Part shown: piece after piece, positions 15,233 through 23,958 of the stretch | Layout of the letters: the number at the start of each line of letters is the position of its first letter | Position numbering within the stretch: the stretch's first letter is position 1 | NCBI GenBank assembly: GCA_016873845.1 | Contig: VGVX01000012.1 | Location: forward strand, 1 to 47,052 | Length of the DNA: 47,052 nt | From: Ignavibacteria bacterium | Lineage (GTDB): Bacteria; Bacteroidota; Ignavibacteria; Ch128b | Direction of reading: 5' to 3' | Notes under the pieces: generated by a model | Databases searched by the model: none | Told to the model about the DNA's origin: nothing | What the model saw: only the letters and a program-made list of their open reading frames with translations | Position numbers and translations under genes: made by a program

Positions 15233-18200
15233 ATGAAAAAATCAGCGTTTGTTATTCTGCTCGTCGTTTATAATCTCGGATTCTCACAATCACTAGTTCA
15301 AAAAATAAATCCTTCACAGGGTATTTATCAGCCAAAAGCTTTTATTTCAGATTCTGTAGTATATAATTTATTAGCTGTTATGGTCGAGTTTGCAGCCGAC
15401 AAAGATGCTGCAACATACGGAAATGGAAAATTTGGTTCCCACTATTCAAAAGATTATGGGAATAGAATTATTGATCCTCTTCCTCACGATAATAGCTACT
15501 TTGAAAATCATCTTAAATTTCTTTCAAATTATTATCGAAAAGTTTCCAATGGAAAAGTTATTATAAACTTTCTCGTTCTCGATAAGATCGTTGAATTGCC
15601 GGAAGTAATGAGTAAATATTCACCTCCAGCTGGCTCAAGCGACCTGAAAAATCTTGGGAAACTTTTTGAAGAAGTTTGGAAGAAAGCAGATTCGTTAAAT
15701 CCTGGTTTTGATTTCTCAAAATACGATGTATTCACGATTTTTCATGCTGGAGTTGGACGCGATATAAATTTAACTGAGAACTTCAATCTCGATAAAGACA
15801 TTCCTTCGGTTTTTTTGAATATAAAAACTCTAAAGGAATTTTTTGGAAGTTCCTACGATGGAGTTAGTGTCGGATTGTCATCATTTAAAATTAAAAATTC
15901 GATGATAATTCCCGAAACTGAGAGCCGTGAAGTTTTTTCATTTACTGGAACAGCTTTACTCGAGTTAAGCATTAATGGACTGATGGCTGCAAGTTTTGCA
16001 AGTTACATTGGCTTACCTGATTTATTCGATACGGAGACTGGACTGACCGCTATTGGAAGATTCGGATTAATGGATGGACAAGCAATGTTCAATTATGGCG
16101 GATTGTTCCCGCCTGAACCATCAGCTTGGGAAAAATGGTATCTCGGTTGGATAAAATTCGATGAATACGATCTTTCACAGAATGGAATAAGTGTACTTAC
16201 GTCTTTATCGTCTTCTGACAGAAAAAAAACTGCAATAAAAATTCCGGTCAATCCATCAGAATATTTTTTGGTTGAAAATCGCCAGCGTGATGCAGCAGGG
16301 AATGGAATCAAAATAAAAACAGTCATTGACGGTTCAATAATTGAAAAAATATTTCCTAAAGACACAACTGGATTCAGATATTACCAAATTGATTCTGTTG
16401 ATGGCGTTGTAATTGACGTGGATGAATTTGATTGGGCTTTACCCGGCTCTGGGATTTTGATTTGGCATATCGATGAGAATATTATTGCTTCGAAATTAAT
16501 TGATAATAAAATCAATGCGGATAAAAATAATCGCGGCATCGACCTCGAAGAAGCTGATGGGATTCAAGATATTGGCGTACAGTTTACAACAATCTTCGGG
16601 GATGTTGTGGTTGGAGATGGTGAACCAAACGATTTTTGGTTCAAAGGAAATTCGGCTAAACTTTATAAGAATGAATTCAGTGGAACGAGTCTGCCGAATT
16701 CCAACGCAAACAGTAATGCACCAAGCTATATTAAGTTGAATAATTTTTCGAACAATGGTAATTCAATGACTTTTGATTTGAGTATTGGAAGCGATGAGAT
16801 AAAACAAGTTTATAAAACAAAGGTCGCTGATAAATCAAGCAATTACTATCTATTACCAAATTTTTTGACTTCAAACAGAGTTTATTATTCAAAGGATAAT
16901 TTCTTCGGTTACTATGATAAAAATTTACAGCAGAATATTCCTATTACTAATCAGCTTAAAGGTAAACCTCTTAGTTTTATTTTGAAAGGAATTGGTCTCA
17001 GCGAAAAACATCACTTTGCTTATTTAGAACCTGATAGTTTGAAATTAATTTTTGTGCAGGATTCTGTTTTTACTGTCTCCTCATTCTCAGTAGGGCAAAA
17101 ACTCGGTTCAAACTTGATTGCTGTAGAATACTTAGTATATTCAATCCCAGTACCCTATGGTAATTTTCATTTAGTTTTTGATGACTCCTTAGGAAATATT
17201 TATCGATTTTCTCCAAATGATTCAACTATCACAAGGATAGTGAATGGAACTGGACAGATTGCTGATTTATCCTTTGGATTTAATAGTCTTTCATATGTAA
17301 CATCAGTTAAAATAAATAATGCTCATTTGTTAAGGTCCGCCCATCCCGTACAACTCGGAAATCTGATTGATAATGCTATATCACTTCCTGGTGTAGGAGA
17401 CCTTCTTCCAACGAATGATGTGAAATCAATTATATTATACAAGGGTGGAGAGATAGAAGTTTTTGACCGAAATGGTTCTGTTACCAATTTCAAAATCAAT
17501 TCTTCAAAAGATGTCACCTCGTTCTCTCTTGGCGATATTAAAAACGATGGAAATAATTATATAATTGTGAATGCCGGTGATAAAATCCTTGCTTATAATA
17601 ATAACGGGCCCCTGGCTATGAATTTTCCTATCTATCATCCAACGAAGAAAAACTTTGTGGGAAACGTTTATTTAGCTGATTTGAATTCGGATAAAACTCC
17701 GGACCTGATTGTCGAATCCGAAGATGGACAGTTGCTTTGCTTCGATCCGCTTACCGGGAAACTGCTTAATGAATTTCGAGTTTCACTCGGTGTTGGTTCA
17801 AGGAATTCTTCTGTTTTAGTCAACGAGAATGGAAAGTTGTATTATCATACCGTCAGCGACAGCGGTTGGTATCAAGTATTTCAACTCAGTTCATCGGAAA
17901 AAGAAATTCACTGGAACGGATTGAAAGGGAATTTTCTCTCCCAGAATTCATCGTCTTTTCCAAAAAGTAATTTGAGGAAACAAGAATTCCTTTCGAAGAA
18001 CCTTGTTTATAACTGGCCGAATCCAGTCTACGATGGAAAAACTAACATCAGATATTACGTCAGTGAGGATGCGAAAATTAACATTAGAATTTTTGATCTC
18101 GCTGGAGATTTCATTACCGAACTGAATAACTCAGCCAAGGGTGGAATTGAATCTGAAACAGTCTGGGATGTGTCGAATGTTCAGAGTGGGATATATCTTG

Positions 18201-18268
18201 CACGCGTTGAAGCTGTTGCTGGAATAAAAAAAGATTTTGCGATTATTAAGATTGCGGTTATAAAATAA
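15233..18268 (+). CDS. M6-family peptidase-like secreted protein with destroyed zinc site
   Basis: The ATG at 15233 (MKKSAFVILLVVYNLGFSQ) gives a signal peptide; the frame upstream to 15149 only reads through the terminator. Residues about 45-320 follow the immune-inhibitor-A/M6 pattern: LLAVMVEFAADKD, FENHLKFLSNYYRKVSNGKV, IGLPDLFDTETGLTAIGRFGLMDGQ, and PSAWEKWYLGWIKF. At the zinc site the usual HEFGH is replaced by ASFAS (residues 253-257), so metal ligands and the catalytic Glu are gone. The long middle resembles a beta-propeller or FG-GAP-like repeat (DLNSDKTPDLIVESEDGQLL). The end NWPNPVYDGKTNIRYYV..WDVSNVQSGIYLARVEA is a type IX sorting domain. It is probably a surface-attached, non-catalytic protein and likely PorU/PorV cargo. 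Confidence 0.8.
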   Translation: MKKSAFVILLVVYNLGFSQSLVQKINPSQGIYQPKAFISDSVVYNLLAVMVEFAADKDAATYGNGKFGSHYSKDYGNRIIDPLPHDNSYFENHLKFLSNYYRKVSNGKVIINFLVLDKIVELPEVMSKYSPPAGSSDLKNLGKLFEEVWKKADSLNPGFDFSKYDVFTIFHAGVGRDINLTENFNLDKDIPSVFLNIKTLKEFFGSSYDGVSVGLSSFKIKNSMIIPETESREVFSFTGTALLELSINGLMAASFASYIGLPDLFDTETGLTAIGRFGLMDGQAMFNYGGLFPPEPSAWEKWYLGWIKFDEYDLSQNGISVLTSLSSSDRKKTAIKIPVNPSEYFLVENRQRDAAGNGIKIKTVIDGSIIEKIFPKDTTGFRYYQIDSVDGVVIDVDEFDWALPGSGILIWHIDENIIASKLIDNKINADKNNRGIDLEEADGIQDIGVQFTTIFGDVVVGDGEPNDFWFKGNSAKLYKNEFSGTSLPNSNANSNAPSYIKLNNFSNNGNSMTFDLSIGSDEIKQVYKTKVADKSSNYYLLPNFLTSNRVYYSKDNFFGYYDKNLQQNIPITNQLKGKPLSFILKGIGLSEKHHFAYLEPDSLKLIFVQDSVFTVSSFSVGQKLGSNLIAVEYLVYSIPVPYGNFHLVFDDSLGNIYRFSPNDSTITRIVNGTGQIADLSFGFNSLSYVTSVKINNAHLLRSAHPVQLGNLIDNAISLPGVGDLLPTNDVKSIILYKGGEIEVFDRNGSVTNFKINSSKDVTSFSLGDIKNDGNNYIIVNAGDKILAYNNNGPLAMNFPIYHPTKKNFVGNVYLADLNSDKTPDLIVESEDGQLLCFDPLTGKLLNEFRVSLGVGSRNSSVLVNENGKLYYHTVSDSGWYQVFQLSSSEKEIHWNGLKGNFLSQNSSSFPKSNLRKQEFLSKNLVYNWPNPVYDGKTNIRYYVSEDAKINIRIFDLAGDFITELNNSAKGGIESETVWDVSNVQSGIYLARVEAVAGIKKDFAIIKIAVIK

Positions 18269-18273
18269 AAAAC

Positions 18274-18484
18274 TTTTCACCACAGAGGACACAGAGAGCA
18301 CAAAGTCAGAAAAAGTATTGAAAGATATTAATAAAATAAGTTATGATATCATTGGATTTGCGATGAAGGTTCAATCCGGACTTCAACTCTTCATCAATTT
18401 CAATGTGAAGCTATTAAAGGAAGGAATTAGACGATTTGTTCTTTAGTCATTTACATATTGCTCTGTGCAACTCTGTGGTGAAAA
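18274..18484. repeat. Inverted-repeat-bounded element holding a GxxExxY relic
   Basis: TTTTCACCACAGAG at 18274-18287 is the exact inverse of CTCTGTGGTGAAAA at 18471-18484. The similarity continues inward (ACAGAGAGCA against TTGCTCTGT). A third, diverged copy in the left orientation, CTTCACCACAAAGTTCACAA, begins at 18496. The repeats enclose the deleted GxxExxY gene, so the 211-base unit looks like a small mobile or repeat-associated element. Confidence 0.65.
18303..18446 (+). pseudogene. Internally deleted GxxExxY-family gene
   Basis: One continuous frame reads KVLKDINKISYDIIGFAMKVQ, then SGL, then LFINFNVKLLKEGIRRFVL and stop at 18444-18446. The first part is the conserved N-terminus of GxxExxY proteins (ISYEIIG.A..VH..LGPGLLE). 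The second is their C-terminus (LLINFNV..LK.GIRRFV). The middle of about 75 residues, including the GxxExxY signature and the PD-(D/E)xK-like acidic core, has been removed without breaking the frame. What remains cannot carry the family's activity. It lies between inverted repeats at 18274 and 18471. Confidence 0.75.
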
Positions 18485-21400
18485 TTAAGTGTTTTCTTCA
18501 CCACAAAGTTCACAAAGAAGCACAGAGAATATTATTTATCTTATTAATTATTTTCTCATTCAATCTTGGATTCGCTCAATTCAACGAGTATCATCCGGAG
18601 GTGAATTGGTTGACGATTGATCGTGAAAATTTTGCGGTTCACTTTCACGATGGAGCTGAACGCACGGCAAAGGTTGTCGCAAAAATAATGGAAGAGATTT
18701 ACGAACCACTGACTTCATTTTATGGATACAAGCCAGATAAAGTTCACTTTGTAATAAAAGATATAGACGATTATGCAAATGGAGCGACATATTTTTTTGA
18801 TAATAAAATTGAAATCTGGGCATCTCCATTAGATACGGACCTTCGTGGAACTCACAACTGGCTTCGCAATGTAATCTCTCACGAATTCACTCACATGATC
18901 CAGCTTCAAGCTGCCATGAAAGCACCGCGTACTCTGCCCGCACTCTATCTTCAATGGTTGAACTATGAGGACGAAAGACGGCCGGATGTTTTGTATGGTT
19001 TTCCGAATATGATTATTTCGTATCCAGTTCCAATGATCAATGTTCCCCCATGGTTCGCTGAAGGGACTGCACAATATATGCGAAAAGAATTCAACTATGA
19101 TTTTTGGGATTCGCACCGAGACATGATTTTACGTGAATACGTAATGAATGGACGAATGCTTACATGGAATGAAATGAGTGTATTCGACAAGACGAGTCTC
19201 GGCAATGAATCAGTGTATAATTCAGGATTTGCGCTTGTTAAATACATCGCTGAAAAATATGGTGAATCAAAATTAATTGAGATTAATAACAATCTTCGCT
19301 CCGGCTTTTCGTTTACAATCGATGGTGCGATTAAAAAGGCGATTGGAATTTCCGGAATTGAACTCTACGAAGAATGGCAGGATTATTTACGAAATGATTA
19401 CGAGCAACGGACACTGAACATCCGAAAAAACTTAGTTGACGGCGAAAAAATTGAAACGGAAGGATTTGGAAATTTTTATCCTACTTATTCACCTGATGGA
19501 AAAAAGATTTACTATATATCAAATAAAGGTGCCGATTATTTCATCAGTTCTTTATATGAATATGATGTTGAGAAAAAGAAATCAAAATTGATTCAAGGGG
19601 GCATTGGTTCCACTCTGGCAGTTAGCAATGACAACTTGAAACTTTACTACTCCAAGTTAACAGAGAAAAATAAAAATTGGGTAAGCATTCACGATATCTA
19701 TGTTTACGATTTGAAAACTGAAGAGGAAACAAGATTAACCTTTGGGATGCGTGCAAATAATCCTTCACTTTCGCATGATGGCAGTAGGATTGTTTTTATC
19801 TTTCAAAAAGATGGAACCATAAACATAGGAATAGTCGATACGGAAGGGAAGAATTTCAAAGTCATTACTTCATTTTCTAATGGGGAGCAAGTTTTCAATC
19901 CAAAATTTTCACCGAATGGTGAATTTGTTGTTTTTGATTATTCAATGAATAGCAGCCGAGATATCGCAAGAATTAATACTGATGGAACCGGTTTTCAATT
20001 TCTATTGAGCTCCACTCAAATTGATGAAAGAAATCCTGTAATGCAGAATGACAGCACATTAATTTATTCGGCAGACGAGAATGGAATATTCAATCTTTAC
20101 AGCATTAATTTGAATTCGAATAATAAGAGACAGTTAACAAATGTTCTCGGAGGAGCATTCATGCCGTCGCCTTATAAATCAAATAAAATTGTATATGCAG
20201 GATACGAATCGACTGGTTATAAAATATATGAACTGCAAAATACGAACGAAATTGATCTTTCAAATTTTAATTATTTACCCAAAACTGTTGGTGATGGATT
20301 AAATAAAAATACTAATTCGTTGTCGGGAGCTGAATTTAACTTTCAGCGATTGAAAAACTTTGATGATCGAATTACCCCAGATTATGAAATAAATAATTAT
20401 AAAGGCACATTCACAAAGCTCGCAATCATACCTTTTATTAGGTTGGATAATTACAGCAAGAAAGCAAAAGGAATTGAATTGTTAAAACCTGGAGTATATT
20501 TCTATTCAAGCGATATGCTTAACCGTTTCAACATTTTCGGAAGTGCCGCTATCAATACACGTTGGGAAAGAGATATTTTTGCATCACTCGAATATCGCGA
20601 TAGAATTCCAGGACTATTTTCACTCGGTTTGAAACCGGAAATATCTTTGCAAGCGTTCAATGTCAGCAGAACAAGTGAAAATGTTATCGGTTTGTTTCCG
20701 GATACTGTCGGTGGAATTATTAATTATGGTTTGAAAATACCAATAGAAGTTGGCTACAATCTCTTAGAATTTGATTTTATTGCCAAGCATCCGATTTTCT
20801 CAAAACTTCACAATCTTGAGCTTAAAGTTGTGTATAGCCGTTATGAGGCGATCATTGGAAGCTTTTTGCTTCCAGGTAATTTACTATATCCAACAACGCG
20901 TGATGTTTATTTGAAAGGATGGAATGTTGGACTTGCATACCGCTTGGAGAATTTTGACCGTACGAAAGATATGGAAATAAATCCTTATGGAACTAAAATC
21001 GATTTTCAATACGAGTACTCAATAAATGATTTTAATCCTGAAGAATTTTATGATGAGAATTCAGGCACACTGGTAACTCGATTTGAAAAGACTAATTTTA
21101 ATCGATTCGAATTGAATTTACTTCAGGCAATGAAATTACCTGGCTGGAAACATTCTCTCACTGTTCAGCTTCGCGGTGGGACGATTTTAGGTCCGCAGAC
21201 AGATGATTTCTTCGACTTTTATCTCGGTGGTTTAATCGGGATGAAAAGTTATCCATTCTATTCAATCAGCGGTAATGAATTCGCTCATGTTAATGTAACT
21301 TATAGGTTTCCTGTTTTTGAACATATCGATACGCGCCTTGGGCATTTATACATCGATAAAATTTATGCTTCTATTTATGGCGATTTTGGGAATGCATGGA

Positions 21401-21618
21401 ATGGAACTAGTACAAAGTTGAGTGATTTTAAAAAGGGAATTGGTGGAGAACTTAGGTTACAACTGAATTCTTTTTATCTTTTCCCTACGAGCATCTTTTT
21501 CAATGCATCATATGCTTTCGATGAGTTCCGAAGAGAAAATGCGTTTACTAAAGAAACAATCAGATACGGAAAAGAATGGCGAATGTATTTTGGAATTCTA
21601 TTTGGATTCGAATTTTAA
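18478..21618 (+). CDS. Surface metallopeptidase-like protein with beta-propeller and C-terminal barrel
   Basis: The start is uncertain. The hydrophobic signal RILFILLIIFSFNLGFAQ has no ATG before it, and GTG 18478 (VKIKCFLHHKVHKEAQ...) is the nearest usable codon, with TTG 18436 further out. The N-terminus is written by a CACCACAAAG repeat copy. HEFTH (residues 135-139 from GTG 18478) with Glu195 in PPWFAEGTAQY matches the zinc site of MA-clan gluzincins. Residues about 320-620 hold TolB/PD40-type propeller blades (YPTYSPDGKKIYYIS, NPSLSHDGSRIVFIF, NPKFSPNGEFVVFD). The last about 400 residues are amphipathic strands ending in FGILFGFEF, a terminal Phe typical of outer-membrane barrels. Probably an outer-membrane-anchored protease or processing factor. 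Confidence 0.8.
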   Translation: MKIKCFLHHKVHKEAQRILFILLIIFSFNLGFAQFNEYHPEVNWLTIDRENFAVHFHDGAERTAKVVAKIMEEIYEPLTSFYGYKPDKVHFVIKDIDDYANGATYFFDNKIEIWASPLDTDLRGTHNWLRNVISHEFTHMIQLQAAMKAPRTLPALYLQWLNYEDERRPDVLYGFPNMIISYPVPMINVPPWFAEGTAQYMRKEFNYDFWDSHRDMILREYVMNGRMLTWNEMSVFDKTSLGNESVYNSGFALVKYIAEKYGESKLIEINNNLRSGFSFTIDGAIKKAIGISGIELYEEWQDYLRNDYEQRTLNIRKNLVDGEKIETEGFGNFYPTYSPDGKKIYYISNKGADYFISSLYEYDVEKKKSKLIQGGIGSTLAVSNDNLKLYYSKLTEKNKNWVSIHDIYVYDLKTEEETRLTFGMRANNPSLSHDGSRIVFIFQKDGTINIGIVDTEGKNFKVITSFSNGEQVFNPKFSPNGEFVVFDYSMNSSRDIARINTDGTGFQFLLSSTQIDERNPVMQNDSTLIYSADENGIFNLYSINLNSNNKRQLTNVLGGAFMPSPYKSNKIVYAGYESTGYKIYELQNTNEIDLSNFNYLPKTVGDGLNKNTNSLSGAEFNFQRLKNFDDRITPDYEINNYKGTFTKLAIIPFIRLDNYSKKAKGIELLKPGVYFYSSDMLNRFNIFGSAAINTRWERDIFASLEYRDRIPGLFSLGLKPEISLQAFNVSRTSENVIGLFPDTVGGIINYGLKIPIEVGYNLLEFDFIAKHPIFSKLHNLELKVVYSRYEAIIGSFLLPGNLLYPTTRDVYLKGWNVGLAYRLENFDRTKDMEINPYGTKIDFQYEYSINDFNPEEFYDENSGTLVTRFEKTNFNRFELNLLQAMKLPGWKHSLTVQLRGGTILGPQTDDFFDFYLGGLIGMKSYPFYSISGNEFAHVNVTYRFPVFEHIDTRLGHLYIDKIYASIYGDFGNAWNGTSTKLSDFKKGIGGELRLQLNSFYLFPTSIFFNASYAFDEFRRENAFTKETIRYGKEWRMYFGILFGFEF

Positions 21619-21638
21619 TCATGAATTTAAGTTACACA

Positions 21639-21683
21639 AAACGGTCATTCTGACTTTTCAGACAAGTCTGAATCCGTTTTTAT
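21639..21683 (+). terminator. Rho-independent terminator
   Basis: AAACGG pairs with CCGTTT, and inside it ATTCTGACTT pairs with AAGTCTGAAT with one mismatch, around a 7-base loop. It is followed by TTTAT. It ends the preceding surface-protein gene, 20 bases after its stop. Confidence 0.7.
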
Positions 21684-21731
21684 AAAATGAAGAAATATTT
21701 AATTGAATTTAGAACCTACTGAGACCCGTTT

Positions 21732-22592
21732 ATGAAAAAACTATTTGTTGTTAGTTGTTTGCTGCTCATCACTCAATCGATATTCGCACAAAGAATGAGC
21801 GAGAATTATTCAACCGGAAACCTAAGAACTGATTTAAATGCAAATTTTAACTATCAAGCGCTTGATACAAAAACTATGTCAGTTTCGTCAAGTGAAAAAT
21901 CTGTATTTCTAGCTGGAGTGCTATCGGCCTTGATTCCCGGTGCTGGCGAAATTTATTCGGAAAGTTATATCAAGGGGGGAATATTTTTACTGATTGAAGC
22001 CGCTGCCTGGTATTTTAATTTTTCTTACATCCAAAAAGGGGATGATCAAACAGTTGTTTTTAAAAACTTTGCTGATTCATATTGGAGTGTCGTTCGATAT
22101 GCTGAATGGCTCAACAGATTTGCAGCGGATCTTGGCGGGACAAGCAGTATTCTTATTAATCCTGATTCATCGCTTAATCCATGGAAGCGAGTGAATTGGG
22201 ATGAAGTTATTGCAGCGGAAAAAAGTGTCAAAGAGTTTTCGCATACACTTTATCCGCACGGGCATCAACAGTATTATGAATTGATTGGAAAATATCCTCA
22301 GTACAACAAAGGTTGGAACGATGCTGATCCAAATTCAAAAAGATATTACGATAATCTTTCTGCAAACTTTCTCCATTATTCCGGACTCCGAGGGAATGCA
22401 AACGATTATTACAACGTTGCGGCTAAAGCAGTCTTAGCAGTTGTTTTAAATCATGTACTGAGCTTAGCAGATGCAATCTGGACAGCGAATAGTTATAACG
22501 CAGAATTAAAAGCAAACCTAACAATGGAAAGATTGGATTTGGGATTATTCACAGAATATTATCCGCAGTTAAATCTGAAGATTGCCTTTTAA
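21732..22592 (+). CDS. DUF5683-like membrane-associated protein
   Basis: The signal peptide (MKKLFVVSCLLLITQSIFAQ) is followed by a short polar stretch. Then comes the marker segment FLAGVLSALIPGAGEIYSESYIKGGIF and a hydrophobic helix FLLIEAAAWYFNFSY. This 'PG.G..Y....KG' pattern is typical of DUF5683-type proteins of Bacteroidota. The rest has YYELIGKYPQYNKGWND and a second hydrophobic segment (VAAKAVLAVVLNHVLSLADAIWTA). No catalytic residue pattern is visible. It stands alone between a terminator at 21639-21683 and the promoter-like site before der. Function unknown; it is possibly cell-envelope related. Confidence 0.65.
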   Translation: MKKLFVVSCLLLITQSIFAQRMSENYSTGNLRTDLNANFNYQALDTKTMSVSSSEKSVFLAGVLSALIPGAGEIYSESYIKGGIFLLIEAAAWYFNFSYIQKGDDQTVVFKNFADSYWSVVRYAEWLNRFAADLGGTSSILINPDSSLNPWKRVNWDEVIAAEKSVKEFSHTLYPHGHQQYYELIGKYPQYNKGWNDADPNSKRYYDNLSANFLHYSGLRGNANDYYNVAAKAVLAVVLNHVLSLADAIWTANSYNAELKANLTMERLDLGLFTEYYPQLNLKIAF

Positions 22593-22596
22593 TTAT

Positions 22597-22627
22597 TTGA
22601 TTTTAGTACCACTCTTGAATATATTTT
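22597..22627 (+). promoter_or_regulatory. Bacteroidota-type promoter ahead of der
   Basis: TTG at 22597-22599, 20 bases, then TATATTTT at 22620-22627. The predicted start of transcription would fall almost on the der ATG at 22634, implying a very short or absent leader. Confidence 0.4.
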
Positions 22628-22633
22628 GCATTA

Positions 22634-23950
22634 ATGAAAATACCAATTGTTGTAATTGTTGGAAGACCGAACGTCGGCAAATCTACGTTGTTCAATCGGC
22701 TCGTTGGTAAGCGCGATGCTATTGTCGATAAAGTAAGTGGTGTGACGAGAGACCGTAATTACGGCGAAGTTGAATGGTGCGGGAAAATATTTAATCTTAT
22801 TGATACCGGGGGCTTCGTACCTGACTCAGAAAACGTATTTGAGCAAGCCATAATTGAACAGGTTGATGCTGCAGTAAAGGAAAGCGATTCAGTAATTTTT
22901 TTGCTCGATGTTATAGATGGCGTCATGCCCGTCGATAAGTTAATTGCAAATCACTTGCGAAAATCTCAAAAGCCAGTTTTTATTGTGGCAAATAAGACTG
23001 ACTCTGCAGAGCGAGAGAATTTAGTGCCGGCATTATATGAGTTAGGATTTGAAACTGTTCACAATCTATCCGGTCAGTTCGGAAGAAATGTCGGTGACTT
23101 CCTGGATATTCTCACAAAAGATTTTCCGCTAAATACTGACTTAATTTCTGAAACTTCATCCATACCAAGATTTGCAGTAGTGGGCAGACCAAACGTAGGG
23201 AAGTCATCTTTCGTAAATGCATTACATGGGTATGACAGAAATATAGTTACGGACATTCCAGGTACAACCCGCGACTCAATTGATTCCACACTTAAGTATT
23301 ACGGAAAAGAAATAATTTTAGTTGATACCGCAGGCTTGAGAAAACGCAGCCGAGTTGATGAGAATATAGAATTTTACAGTGTCTTAAGAACATTGAAATC
23401 ACTTGACAGATGCGACATTGCTATTGTGTTAATTGATGCAAACTTTGGAATTGAAAAACAAGACATGCGGATTATTAATGAAGCTGTCAAACGAAAACGA
23501 GGAGTTATTATTTGCATCAACAAATGGGATTTGGTAGAAAAAGATGATAAGACGGCGCAACAATTAGAAAAAGCATTGAAGATTCAACTTGGTGAATTGG
23601 ATTACATCCCAATAATTTTCATTTCGGCTCTTACCAAACAGCGGATTTATAAAGTGATAGATTTATCATTAAAAATCTTGGATGAAATGGGAAAAAAAAT
23701 TTCAACGAGTGAATTAAATGAGTTTATCGAAAGGACATTTAGGAATATTTCCTTACCCTCTACAACAACTGGAAAAGAGGTGAAGATTAAATATGGTATT
23801 CAGATTAAATCGAGCCCTCCAATCTTTTCTTTCTTTGTGAATGATCCTAGATCGATACAAGAAAACACAAAAAGATTCATCGAGAACAAAATTAGAACAG
23901 AATATGGTTTCGAAGGAGTCCCCTTAACATTACTTTTTAAGAATAAGTAA
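22634..23950 (+). CDS. der: Ribosome-assembly GTPase Der (EngA)
   Basis: 438 residues with two tandem GTPase domains, the defining feature of Der. Domain 1 has GRPNVGKSTLFNRLVGKRDAIV, DTGG and NKTD. Domain 2 has GRPNVGKSSFVNALHG, DIPGTTRDSID, DTAGLRKR and NKWDLV. The C-terminal KH-like domain follows (from about residue 350, ELNEFIERTF...KIKYGIQIKSSPPIFSFFVNDP). Der acts in maturation of the 50S ribosomal subunit. Eight bases separate it from the next gene, so der, the flavoprotein, upp and the TPR gene form one unit. Confidence 0.97.
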   Translation: MKIPIVVIVGRPNVGKSTLFNRLVGKRDAIVDKVSGVTRDRNYGEVEWCGKIFNLIDTGGFVPDSENVFEQAIIEQVDAAVKESDSVIFLLDVIDGVMPVDKLIANHLRKSQKPVFIVANKTDSAERENLVPALYELGFETVHNLSGQFGRNVGDFLDILTKDFPLNTDLISETSSIPRFAVVGRPNVGKSSFVNALHGYDRNIVTDIPGTTRDSIDSTLKYYGKEIILVDTAGLRKRSRVDENIEFYSVLRTLKSLDRCDIAIVLIDANFGIEKQDMRIINEAVKRKRGVIICINKWDLVEKDDKTAQQLEKALKIQLGELDYIPIIFISALTKQRIYKVIDLSLKILDEMGKKISTSELNEFIERTFRNISLPSTTTGKEVKIKYGIQIKSSPPIFSFFVNDPRSIQENTKRFIENKIRTEYGFEGVPLTLLFKNK

Positions 23951-23958
23951 CTCAAAAA

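Noticed and set aside
18436-18477. TTG 18436 as start of the surface peptidase
   Set aside because: It would overlap the end of the GxxExxY relic and put a polar leader before the signal peptide. GTG 18478 is nearer the hydrophobic core, though neither is proven.
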